The notes under the pieces: generated by a model
What the model saw: the letters and a program-made list of their open reading frames with translations, nothing else
The model's database searches: none
Told to the model about the DNA's origin: nothing
NCBI GenBank assembly: GCA_015233565.1
Contig: JADFXM010000002.1
Location: 62,001-126,000 of the forward strand
Source: Candidatus Rifleibacteriota bacterium
Lineage (GTDB): Bacteria; Muiribacteriota; Ozemobacteria; Ozemobacterales; Ozemobacteraceae
Reading direction: 5' to 3'
DNA: 64,000 nucleotides
Part shown: one piece after another, positions 33,667 to 42,425 of the stretch
Layout: each line of letters begins with the position of its first letter
Position numbering within the stretch: position 1 is the stretch's first letter
Position numbers and translations under genes: made by a program

Positions 33667-35328
33667 TTAGAATCCTTGTCTGAGTGATCCCGCGGAGGTT
33701 CCGGTTCCGGTGGATGCATTGTTGGTGGCGCCAGTCGCCTGACCGCTGTTATCTTCAACAACGGTTCCTGAAGCGGCTACACCTGTTGTGGTGTCTGTTC
33801 CAGTGGCCGGAGCGGCTGCTGAAACTGGAGTTACTCTGTTAATCTGATTCACAATTGTAATAATATCCTGGATATCAAACTTTCCATCCCCATTGATATC
33901 GGCAATTTTTTTGAAAGCAGTTCCTGCGTAAAGATCAGGGTTGAAATACATTTTGATCATCCAGTCGAGGTCGCCTTCATCAACTGCACCATTGCCGTTA
34001 AGATCACCAGCAATGTTTGCGGGATCAACCGGAGCAGTCTTTCTTGTACCGTTGACCATTTCACGAAGGAGCATGTAGTCGTTCCAATCAACTTTGCCAT
34101 TGCCGTTAAGATCAGCAACTTTATCTGTCACATTGCCAGCCAGGACATACTTAATCATAAGCGGCAAATCTCCTTGGTCAACTTTTCCATCACCATTGAG
34201 ATCGCCAAACGCGGCTTGGGTATCCATCTTTGAAATGAAATCAGCAATGATCTTATTATCTGAGTTGATCACATTTTGAGCATCAAGAATGACTCTGAAG
34301 ATATCGATGTACTTTGTTTGCTGATCCTGAGAAAGTTTCGAGAAAATACTAGTGGTCATGAATGCTTTCACAATGTCTGCCATAACTTTATTGTGAGCAA
34401 TCATGTATTGGTCTAGCTGGGATTTCAGGGCCAACAGATTTTTCTTATCGTCAGCGGAAAGTGGATTCTTTGCCATAATAGCCAACATTTGCTGTTGAAG
34501 AGCCATTATTTTAGTCTGAAGATCTTTCATATTGCTGAGCAAATCTTCAAGGCCAGGCCAGGAAAATTGGAACTTCTGATTTATCTTTAAGACTCCATCC
34601 TGAACGGTTTTTTCAACGGAATCAATCTTGGTTTGGATACTTCCGGCGGCTTGGGACCGCACACTCAAAACGTGGTTCTGTTCAGCAGTGAAAATGACCC
34701 CATCTTTCTGATATTGATCAATAGCTTTCAAGTAGGTGTCTTTTTTTGCGGCAAGGTCGCTTTTCTTGGCATCAATCTGTGTTGATAAACTTGCAAGAGC
34801 TCCTTGCAATGCTGTGAGGTCTGCCTGGGAAATGCTGGCTTTTGCTAACAAGGCATTTACTAGGGTAGCTCTCTGCTCGGTTAATTTAAGAATATCATTT
34901 CCAACAGTAATTCTATCTGATTGGAATGCAAGAGATTTTTGAAAGAAATCAGCTTGCTCTATACCCTTTTTTTCATAAGTCATTACTTTTTCAACATTCG
35001 CGGGATCGGGTTTCCAGGAATGCTTTTCACGAATGATATTTGCTGAATAATCGTATAGACCTTCTTTTTCACGGGCTGCAGCCAACGTGTCATATACTGG
35101 GAGCGTATAGGCATCCAGGAAGTGTCCGCCGTTATAGCGTGCCCACTCAACAAAATTTCGGGAATAGGTAACTACTGCAGGCCAGTTTCCGGCATCCTGC
35201 AGTTTTTGAATTTGTGCAACTTTAGCCTTCGCTGCGGTCTCCAGAGCATTTTCGGCAAAAACCGCAGAGGTTGCCAACCCAAATACGAAGAAAGCAAACA
35301 TCACTGCTACAAAATACTTTTTTCCCAT
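33667..35328 (-). CDS. Secreted coiled-coil protein with two dockerin modules
   Basis: A 553-residue product. Signal peptide (FVAVMFAFFVFGLATSAVFA) at the start; about residues 120-350 are charged and helical with coiled-coil character (LTALQGALASLSTQIDAKKS). Then two type I dockerin modules, each with paired Ca-binding loops: DLNGDGKVDQGDL and DLNGNGKVDWNDY, then DLNGNGAVDEGDL and DINGDGKFDIQDI. Dockerins bind cohesins, but no cohesin gene is in the window. The last 60 residues are Ala/Thr/Gly-rich and end GSLRQGF-stop. Its own terminator suggests monocistronic transcription. It is not a cellulosomal enzyme, since no catalytic domain is present. Confidence 0.88.
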   Translation of the reverse strand: MGKKYFVAVMFAFFVFGLATSAVFAENALETAAKAKVAQIQKLQDAGNWPAVVTYSRNFVEWARYNGGHFLDAYTLPVYDTLAAAREKEGLYDYSANIIREKHSWKPDPANVEKVMTYEKKGIEQADFFQKSLAFQSDRITVGNDILKLTEQRATLVNALLAKASISQADLTALQGALASLSTQIDAKKSDLAAKKDTYLKAIDQYQKDGVIFTAEQNHVLSVRSQAAGSIQTKIDSVEKTVQDGVLKINQKFQFSWPGLEDLLSNMKDLQTKIMALQQQMLAIMAKNPLSADDKKNLLALKSQLDQYMIAHNKVMADIVKAFMTTSIFSKLSQDQQTKYIDIFRVILDAQNVINSDNKIIADFISKMDTQAAFGDLNGDGKVDQGDLPLMIKYVLAGNVTDKVADLNGNGKVDWNDYMLLREMVNGTRKTAPVDPANIAGDLNGNGAVDEGDLDWMIKMYFNPDLYAGTAFKKIADINGDGKFDIQDIITIVNQINRVTPVSAAAPATGTDTTTGVAASGTVVEDNSGQATGATNNASTGTGTSAGSLRQGF

Positions 35329-35666
35329 TTTTCAATCTCCTTTTGTTTATTTTTTCATCCCAGGTTGTTTTTCAATTCTCAAAAAACTTTTTCAAAACCT
35401 CCTTTTCCTTTTTTTCTATTTTTTTTATGTCTTCACTAGTTATTATGAAAACATTTGCAAAAAAGTTTCAACTATTTTTATTTTTTTTTCTTTAAACAAC
35501 AGCTAAATACAAAATTTGGTTGAAAATCCTTTCTGAATGCTCTGGAATTGAATTCGACCCAATATTTGTTTTTCCTTCAAAATATTACGAACTAAGTACT
35601 AATCATTTTTGCGAAAATTTCCACTCGCTAAAATTTAGTGATTTTGCATGATCCACGATTTGCTCA
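35329..35666. other. AT-rich gap with poly-T tracts
   Basis: 338 bp upstream of the dockerin gene, with several T runs of 8-9 bases (35410-35500). It probably holds the dockerin promoter, but I see no firm hexamers. Confidence 0.45.
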
Positions 35667-36320
35667 TCAATTATCCGGTGGTGGGTAATGGTAGTTCCAC
35701 CACTGAGTCGAGCTCAGCTGGCTTGTCACAAAAAATGAAGACAAATTTACAGTGCTTGTACTAATTCTTGGATCGTTAGATTCAAGCGCAATACGAATGA
35801 ACAACTGACTTTGAACGAACTTTGGACTACCCGTTTTCACCTGCTGAACCTTAACAATCTTGATCGCTTCAAAGTTTTTCATGCGTGGTACAGCATATTC
35901 CCCGGAAGTGGAAATATTCCCAAGGGAATCATAGACCACTCGAAGTAAACATTTTCCTCTGGGTTTTGCCAATATAGAATAAGTGGTCGTGGCATTTCGC
36001 GCAAAAAAAGAAACTTTCTGCGGAAGGGAGGATGGAAGATTTAATAGGGTGTCAGTTTCACTGACGACCTTTTCAACTCCATCGGTATCAATAGAATCAC
36101 AAGCCAGAAGATCTTTTCGGAGTTGGGAAAAAACTGAACTTGCTGCACGAATTGTTTCCAGCTGATCTTGCCCTTTTAATGAGCTTCTCACTCCCTGAGA
36201 GAGCATGAAATTTATGGTAATCATCATGAAGCTTCCGATTAAAACGATAACCAGCGCTTCGACCATTGTAAAAGCCCGTATGGATTTAATTTTTAACGGC
36301 ATGACTCTGTATAATCTCAT
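35667..36320 (-). CDS. Type IV prepilin-like protein (PulJ/PilW-like)
   Basis: A 217-residue product with a class III leader: a short basic N-terminus, then A-FTMVEALVIVLIGSFMM, where the Phe-Thr-x-x-Glu pattern marks the prepilin peptidase site and the +5 Glu. The hydrophobic stem is followed by a globular domain of beta type. The residue before the cleavage point is Ala, not the usual Gly. The start could also be ATG 36302; neither has a good ribosome site. It is the third of three clustered pilin-like genes, which suggests minor pseudopilins capping a type IV pilus or type II secretion fibre. Length and position suggest the J subunit. Confidence 0.82.
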   Translation of the reverse strand: MRLYRVMPLKIKSIRAFTMVEALVIVLIGSFMMITINFMLSQGVRSSLKGQDQLETIRAASSVFSQLRKDLLACDSIDTDGVEKVVSETDTLLNLPSSLPQKVSFFARNATTTYSILAKPRGKCLLRVVYDSLGNISTSGEYAVPRMKNFEAIKIVKVQQVKTGSPKFVQSQLFIRIALESNDPRISTSTVNLSSFFVTSQLSSTQWWNYHYPPPDN

Positions 36321-36339
36321 TGCATTAAAAAGATATGCA

Positions 36340-36969
36340 TCAATCTTCCCTTAAAATGACCGAAAATGAGGCTGTGTAATCGATTGAATCATTTTGCGCC
36401 AATTTCCAGGTAAAGGAAATTGTAACATCCCAAAATTTTCCAATTTTCAAAAGAGCGTTTGGATCGGATAGCGGAGGGTTAAGTTGTTGAACACTCAGAG
36501 TACGTTCCAAAAAATTCGGGTGCAACCATGAAACAAGCAGAGATATGCGCGTTCCCGGAATTTGCACGATTCTAGGGTTTCCATCAGGACTATTTCCAGT
36601 TTTTCCAAGTTCAATAAGAAAAAGTGGATCTTCAAAAATTTGTTTGACGGTTTTTCCGGTGGCAAGCGAAATTGATCTGATGAATGGACTGAGTCTTTGG
36701 ATTTGCTCCGCAAGCTCAGAAGCATAATTTACGGCCATAACTTCATACACGGAAGCGTTACTTACTTTATTCGAGGACGATAGAATTCCGATCATTGGCC
36801 CCACCGCTAGGGACAATACAGTTATTGCTACCAGAATTTCAACCAGCGAGAACGCAGAACGGCTTCCTGGCAGTTTGGCAGCAAATCGTCCGAAAAAATT
36901 TTCTTGCGAAATTTCATTTCGAGCAAAGTGAAACGGCTTTTTTGGTTTACACTCTGACACAAACAACAT
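36340..36969 (-). CDS. Type IV prepilin-like protein (PulI/PilV-like)
   Basis: A 209-residue product with a leader of about 40 residues ending SA-FSLVEILVAITVLSLAVG, the prepilin N-methylation motif with the +5 Glu. As in its neighbour, the residue before the cut is Ala. AAGGAG lies directly against the ATG at 36969, which is too close, so GTG 36960 (9 bases from it) may be the real start. The globular part is about 150 residues. It lies 20 bp upstream of the J-like gene and 20 bp downstream of the large pilin-like gene, so these form one operon. Confidence 0.82.
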   Translation of the reverse strand: MLFVSECKPKKPFHFARNEISQENFFGRFAAKLPGSRSAFSLVEILVAITVLSLAVGPMIGILSSSNKVSNASVYEVMAVNYASELAEQIQRLSPFIRSISLATGKTVKQIFEDPLFLIELGKTGNSPDGNPRIVQIPGTRISLLVSWLHPNFLERTLSVQQLNPPLSDPNALLKIGKFWDVTISFTWKLAQNDSIDYTASFSVILRED

Positions 36970-36989
36970 CTCCTTGATATTTAGCAGTT

Positions 36990-39362
36990 TTACTCGTTTC
37001 CGCCTTTAATCAGAATTCGACTTGTTTTATCTTCAATCAATATATCGCGGGACGCTGGATAAACAGGAGAAGATGGATTAAATCTCGGATTATATTTTAT
37101 TGTACCACCAAAAGGGAAATTACTCATCGTACTTGAATACGAATTATTTTCATAACATCCCATTTCCTGAACAGCAACTCCACCGAAAATATTCATTCCG
37201 GTGTTTCCGCCGTGTGCCATCAATTTTCCTCCGTCTCCCGGGGAGCTTGATTTTTTCAGTGCTATTAAATAAGCATCTATTTCGCTTCCAGTCCCGAGGT
37301 AAATGTCTCCCGAAAGTGCGACCAGAGAAAAAAGAAATTTCGGTGCTCCTTGGTCCATGGGGGATCTTACGCTAGTTGGAATCAGGATATTCCCATCGCT
37401 GACTATAATTGTGATGTTTTGATCAAGTTGAAGACCGTTGCCTTCGGTTCCTTGTGGCAATAGCCTAAGTTTTTCTGAACCTGCGCCACTCCTTCTTCGA
37501 ACATAAAAAATTCCTCTTTTCTGGGGCCTCCACCAACCTGCTGAAGGCTGACCCGGTGGAATCTTGTAAAAAAGATGATCCGCGAAAAGTGCATCTTCGG
37601 TAGCCTGGTCGGGAGCATTGATCAAATCAATGATATGGCTGACCCTTCTAAGAAGATTTCTGTCATTTATTTCAAATGATCCCAGATTCCCTCGAAAGAA
37701 AAGATTGTCTTCCGGAGCTATTCCTCCAGGTGGGGATTCCATAAATTGAATGGAAAAATCCTCATAAGGGTGAATTCCTTTTATGTGGCCAAACCTTTCC
37801 TGATTAATTTCAGATCCCTTGGGGACACAAAAGGCGTTCTGAGCGGCAAGTCTTTGGCTTCCATTGAAGCCATTGGGGTAAGAAGTACCGGGGGGATCGT
37901 AAGCCATAAAATCAAACATAACATTGAAAGCTACTCCAATTGAAGGGGTTTGATCAAAGTTTGCTACAAAATTGAATGGCCTTACAAGATAATAATTCAC
38001 CAGACCGGTTTTATCGGGAGGCGGCACCGGATCAGTCGAGGAAGGCTTAAACAGATCTTTAAATTTCGGGGAAGCCGGTGTATAGGAATCGATTTTATCG
38101 AGAGGATTGTAGGCATCGGTTGCAATGTTGGGAATGGGAAATTTCCATGCGGGGGGGGTGCTGTTTTCCTTCAGAAAGTAAAATTTTAAATATCCTGCTA
38201 AAACAGGGCCAACTACGAGGGTTCGTGAAGGGTTGTCTTTATCGCCGAATGGAAGGAGCCAACTTGCCGCACATTGGTAGCCGGCGGAAAGTGCCCACAG
38301 ACCATATGCTTCGGCTCCATGCGGTGGACTGCAGGGATTGCCGGATGCGTCAACTTCGTTCGTGAAGAATCCTTGATACATGGCTCCAATAGTTGCATTG
38401 ATGCTTCCTGAATTGAAAGATGTACCATCTGAAATTACTTCCGGGCGGCCTATCTCTTCATTAGCTTCGTTTAAAATCGGCCTGCAAAACATGAAATGGC
38501 CGCCTGCCGAATTATCGTACCCGGAGGGAATCTTTAGTAAAACTCCACCGCTCGAAACGGGGTTTTCACTTGGCCCCAGGAATACCCATCCACGAGTTTT
38601 TAAATCAACCGGATCCTGTGGGTTAGCAAAGGCAGTATCAGAGCTGTTGAACAACTTCAAGGGAGCTTTCATCGAAAGACCTGGAAAATGGGTATAAGTA
38701 GTGTCTGGTACTCCGTCGAATCTCACTCCCAAACCGTTGTAGGAATTATAATGCGGTGTTTTGGGAACGAACAATGTAAATCTCGACATAATTCCCGGGA
38801 CGAAGCTTATTACCCGAAATTGTCTTTCAATTTGAGCCTTCCGTTTTAAGCCGTGATAACTGACGGTACAGGAAAGGACAATTTCTCCCATTTTCTCGAC
38901 CGGATCGCGTCCGGCTTGGAATTGCTCCGGAGTAGTGTCAGGGGTAATTTGCTGAATATTACTGAAAGAAAGTTCCATTTTTTCGCAGACCGGAATTTCA
39001 GAAAGCTGAGTGAGTTGGGTCAGAAAACATTGGAAGTCTTTCTTTACCTGCTCCATTATGCTTCCTGACACTTCTGAGCTATCCGCAACCCAGTTAGCAG
39101 GATGGGTTTCGTCACACTGAATAAGTGTTTTCATATTGGGAGCGGCAGTGTTAATAATAGTGTCAAGGCTGCTGGTCATCTGGCCTGCCAGCATATTTAC
39201 GCCTGAAAGAGCGAGGATGCCGGCTACTTCACCAATCTGTTCGTGATGTGCCCGTCTGTTCTGCTGTCTGACAAAACTATTGTAAGCGAAAAGAAAAATT
39301 CCCAATAGTACAGCCACAAAAAGCACAACTCCCAAAACAATTCCTCTTTTTCCAGTCCGCAT
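36990..39362 (-). CDS. Large PilX/GspK-like pilus-assembly protein
   Basis: A 790-residue product whose N-terminus (GKRGIVLGVVLFVAVLLGIFLFAY) is a basic leader followed by a pilin-like stem, as in PilX and GspK proteins, which lack the +5 Glu more often than other pilins. The rest (about 740 residues) is a large beta-rich exported domain with SEVSGSIMEQVKKDFQ and other segments I cannot assign. Its first position in the three-gene pilin operon (36969 and 36320 follow) agrees with a tip or minor component. The size is unusual: GspK is near 330 and PilX near 180 residues. Confidence 0.72.
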   Translation of the reverse strand: MRTGKRGIVLGVVLFVAVLLGIFLFAYNSFVRQQNRRAHHEQIGEVAGILALSGVNMLAGQMTSSLDTIINTAAPNMKTLIQCDETHPANWVADSSEVSGSIMEQVKKDFQCFLTQLTQLSEIPVCEKMELSFSNIQQITPDTTPEQFQAGRDPVEKMGEIVLSCTVSYHGLKRKAQIERQFRVISFVPGIMSRFTLFVPKTPHYNSYNGLGVRFDGVPDTTYTHFPGLSMKAPLKLFNSSDTAFANPQDPVDLKTRGWVFLGPSENPVSSGGVLLKIPSGYDNSAGGHFMFCRPILNEANEEIGRPEVISDGTSFNSGSINATIGAMYQGFFTNEVDASGNPCSPPHGAEAYGLWALSAGYQCAASWLLPFGDKDNPSRTLVVGPVLAGYLKFYFLKENSTPPAWKFPIPNIATDAYNPLDKIDSYTPASPKFKDLFKPSSTDPVPPPDKTGLVNYYLVRPFNFVANFDQTPSIGVAFNVMFDFMAYDPPGTSYPNGFNGSQRLAAQNAFCVPKGSEINQERFGHIKGIHPYEDFSIQFMESPPGGIAPEDNLFFRGNLGSFEINDRNLLRRVSHIIDLINAPDQATEDALFADHLFYKIPPGQPSAGWWRPQKRGIFYVRRRSGAGSEKLRLLPQGTEGNGLQLDQNITIIVSDGNILIPTSVRSPMDQGAPKFLFSLVALSGDIYLGTGSEIDAYLIALKKSSSPGDGGKLMAHGGNTGMNIFGGVAVQEMGCYENNSYSSTMSNFPFGGTIKYNPRFNPSSPVYPASRDILIEDKTSRILIKGGNE

Positions 39363-39663
39363 TTTTTTATTTTACCATGATCTGTAAAACAAACGCATTA
39401 AAAATACAGGTTTGCAAGGAAAGACCTATGCATTTTCTGAAGTTGGCTTCGACTCTGCACGGCGACCGGATAATTACATCTTCGATGATTGAGCGGAGCG
39501 AAGTCACAGAATATTGAAAAGGCCATAGCAGCAAGATTTGGTAAGCCATTCCTGTCGGCTCAGGTTTTTTCAGCAGAAAAATTGAGAAGATTTAAAATAT
39601 CCTAAAAAAGTTTGTGTTAAGTGCCGATGGATTTCCGAATCATTATCAGGTTTAGGGAGGTAA
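39363..39663. other. Divergent promoter gap
   Basis: 301 bp between the divergent pilin operon and Big_5/SLH gene. It contains short cttcgactctgcac / gagcggagcgaagtc sequences that look like a weak inverted repeat (39449-39506). Confidence 0.4.
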
Positions 39664-42183
39664 ATGATGAAAAAATTGGCCTGGATCAAAATCCTCCTGG
39701 CCTCCATTTTTCTTGTCTCCAACCTATCAATAGGTTGGGCAGGAATGGAAAGCGGCAAGAAACCGGGAAGAGAAAATGGGACATACGTTACAAACGTTAT
39801 TCCGGGAGACTTGTCTTCCGAAATTTCCACCAGATCTCCCCTGACTGTTGAGTTTGGAGGAAATGTCAGTCCTTCATTTTATCAAACAGTAAACATAACG
39901 CTTTTTCAGGGGGCCAGACAAATTGAGGGCGATCTATTCTGTAATCAAAATTCCAAGCAAGTTATGTTCAAACCACGTATTCCTCTTGAAGATGGAATGA
40001 CATATACCGCTCAATTGAACTTTGGAAGTGCCGAACAACCTGGTGAAAAGGTTTGGAGTTTCCGAACCAAAGGAAAAGGTAGTATCCAGGATGGGTTGTC
40101 CAATAAAAGCAGCGGAGAATCAGGTGTGATGGTCGCTGGAATGGGAGCTACAGCTGGACAAACCTCGCAACCGCTTACCATTATGAACGCGAATATGGCC
40201 CAAGGTGCTTTGAATCCAGATTCCCCGCTAGAAATCACTTTTTCGGAGCCACTTGAAGTTGGAAGTCTGCGGGATGCGCCTATCCAAGTTCAAAAGTCCG
40301 GACAACAAGTCGGAATCGATTATAGACTTTCCAAGGATTTGAAAACTATTTCTCTGGTTCCAAGGTCTCCTTTGAAAAAAGGTTCGGATTATCGAATTTT
40401 GATAACCTCAACTCTTGCCGGGACCAGCGGCTCAAAATTATTGAAAAACACAGCAATTCCTTTTTCAATTGGTGGTGGAGCCGACAACTCCCAGACTTCA
40501 TTTGATGTGGCTCCAAACGTGCTGGATGAATCTCCGGCGCCATCTGGACCATCAATGAATAATAGGCAATCCATGATTTCTGACCCATCCGGAGGAATGG
40601 TAAACCTTCAAAGAAGAGCTCCCGTGGCAGTTGGAGAGGATGCGGAACTTAAGGTGGTCGGACTTTCTCCCAGAGCTAACGAAACCATCTCAAATCTGAG
40701 TTCTCCTGTGGTTGTAGCATTTAAGGGACAAATTCGTCCGGAAACAATTAACGAATTTACTTTCAGATTGGAAGATGAATTTGGTCCGGTTCCGGCCAAG
40801 ATCAGATTTATTCCAGGGCAAAATCAAGCTATTCTGACCCCTTCGGGAGTCTTGGATTCAGGAAAGAACTATCGGGTCATTGTGACCCAGGGAATTACAG
40901 ATGCTTATGGACGCCAGTTGTCCAAGGGTATTACATCTTCATTTAACACTACTTCACCGTCAGCATCGCCCTCTTTTGCTCCAGCCAATCCGGAATATGA
41001 ACAAGCTCAAGCCCCGCGCCCAAATCCCTTTCAGGGCAGAGCTCAGGGACAAACCAGGCAAATTAGCATGGATACGGGAAATTCCCAGGATTTTGAACAG
41101 GCTGAAGCTCCGCGGGCAAACCCTTTTCTGAGCCGAGGGCGTAGTGCCCCTAAATCAGTCAGCATGGACATTGCAAGTGCGCAGGATTTCGAACAAGCCG
41201 AACCTGTCAGGCCTAACCCTATTAAGCGTAAGGCACGAGGAGCGACTAAATCAGCTAGTATGGATGTTGGAAGCGATCTGAAAGATCTGGAAGGCGGGGA
41301 AGATTCCATGACAGCTGCAAACCCTGACCCTGAATTCGCAGCTCAGGCAGCGCCACAGGATGATCCTTCTGACCGGCAACGATCTAAATCACGTCAGAGA
41401 TCTTTATCCGAGTTCAAAGTTGTGGGGATCAGACCAGCCGCAAATTCCTATAAGGTTACAAGGGATAGTCCAATTGTTGTACAATTCAGCGAAGATGTTT
41501 CTCCTTCAACCGTTAACAATATCTCCTTCTCAGTTTTTGGAAATTCCGTGAGAGTGGAAGGTTTAGTAACCTATGACTCCGCTGGAAAACAAGCTGTATT
41601 CGTTCCTTCCAAACAACTTGACCTTGGAACTCAGTACAAAGTTTTGCTTAGTGATAAAATCAGAAGTCGCAATGGCGAAAATCTGGCTTCAAAATACACC
41701 TGGGAGTTCACTACTGTTCCGGAACAACACAGAGTCTATCAACCAATGGCCTATGGTGGTGGCGGTGGTAATCCTTCCTCTTCAGGAAATGCGTCTAAAA
41801 AACGAATAGGAATTCGAACCGTCCGTTCCACCGATGCCAATGGTTTTGTCTTCCTTCCTGAAAAGCACTGGGCATTCAAAACAATCCAGATGATAACCCA
41901 AAAAGGCCTGTTGGGAACCTATCCCTTCAAGGGAGGGATGAGGGTTTCGAGATATGAAATGGCTATGGCTATTAATTCCGCTTTGGGCAACATCAAATCG
42001 ATTGGAAGTACGCAAACAACCGCAAAACTTAAATCACGCGACCTTGCGGATATTGAAAAGCTAATTATCGAGTTCAGAAGTGAATTACGATCAACAGGCA
42101 TTGACACGCAATGGTTTGAAAGATTTATTGAGAAACAAGGAATCCAGGTCAGCGAAATAGAAAGTTCCATGAGCGCTGGATAA
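39664..42183 (+). CDS. Surface protein with Big_5 Ig-like domains and C-terminal SLH-like domain
   Basis: An 839-residue product; GGGAGG precedes ATG 39664 and 39667, the latter with better spacing. A signal peptide is followed by three or four Big_5-type Ig-like units (VIPGDLSSEISTRSPLTVEF, ... GKVWSFRTKG-like closings; AANSYKVTRDSPIVVQFSED; GTQYKVLLSDKIRS). Between residues about 440 and 545 lie three copies of a 31-32-residue repeat (DFEQAEAPRANPF, then SMDxxSxQD). Near residues 715-775 is a single SLH-like domain (HWAFKTIQMITQKGLLGTYP, SRYEMAMAINSAL), which usually holds proteins to the cell envelope. It is likely an envelope-anchored structural or adhesive protein. Confidence 0.85.
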   Translation: MMKKLAWIKILLASIFLVSNLSIGWAGMESGKKPGRENGTYVTNVIPGDLSSEISTRSPLTVEFGGNVSPSFYQTVNITLFQGARQIEGDLFCNQNSKQVMFKPRIPLEDGMTYTAQLNFGSAEQPGEKVWSFRTKGKGSIQDGLSNKSSGESGVMVAGMGATAGQTSQPLTIMNANMAQGALNPDSPLEITFSEPLEVGSLRDAPIQVQKSGQQVGIDYRLSKDLKTISLVPRSPLKKGSDYRILITSTLAGTSGSKLLKNTAIPFSIGGGADNSQTSFDVAPNVLDESPAPSGPSMNNRQSMISDPSGGMVNLQRRAPVAVGEDAELKVVGLSPRANETISNLSSPVVVAFKGQIRPETINEFTFRLEDEFGPVPAKIRFIPGQNQAILTPSGVLDSGKNYRVIVTQGITDAYGRQLSKGITSSFNTTSPSASPSFAPANPEYEQAQAPRPNPFQGRAQGQTRQISMDTGNSQDFEQAEAPRANPFLSRGRSAPKSVSMDIASAQDFEQAEPVRPNPIKRKARGATKSASMDVGSDLKDLEGGEDSMTAANPDPEFAAQAAPQDDPSDRQRSKSRQRSLSEFKVVGIRPAANSYKVTRDSPIVVQFSEDVSPSTVNNISFSVFGNSVRVEGLVTYDSAGKQAVFVPSKQLDLGTQYKVLLSDKIRSRNGENLASKYTWEFTTVPEQHRVYQPMAYGGGGGNPSSSGNASKKRIGIRTVRSTDANGFVFLPEKHWAFKTIQMITQKGLLGTYPFKGGMRVSRYEMAMAINSALGNIKSIGSTQTTAKLKSRDLADIEKLIIEFRSELRSTGIDTQWFERFIEKQGIQVSEIESSMSAG

Positions 42184-42241
42184 TAGCAAATAAAGCCTGA
42201 CAAACGAAACTAATCGCTGCGGTGAGCAGCAATTTGCCACA

Positions 42242-42382
42242 GCGAAAAAGAGTAAAAATACTTGACTTATAAACCTGCACCAACGCAAGTGCTGAAAATT
42301 TGGAAAAAATAATTTTTCGCGATTTTTTTTTGAATTGAATGTTTAATTGCCAATGTTAATATGAATTTAGTCTTTGTTGCTG
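42242..42382 (+). repeat. Family D dispersed repeat, copy 2
   Basis: Same orientation and about 90% identical by eye to 23486-23625, with blocks gcgaaaaagagtaaaaatac, acgcaagtgctgaaaatttg and gtttaattgccaatg. Confidence 0.8.
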
Positions 42383-42425
42383 AGTTTTCCACTGCTGCGT
42401 TGCATTTTGACTGCTTCATTTGGAA

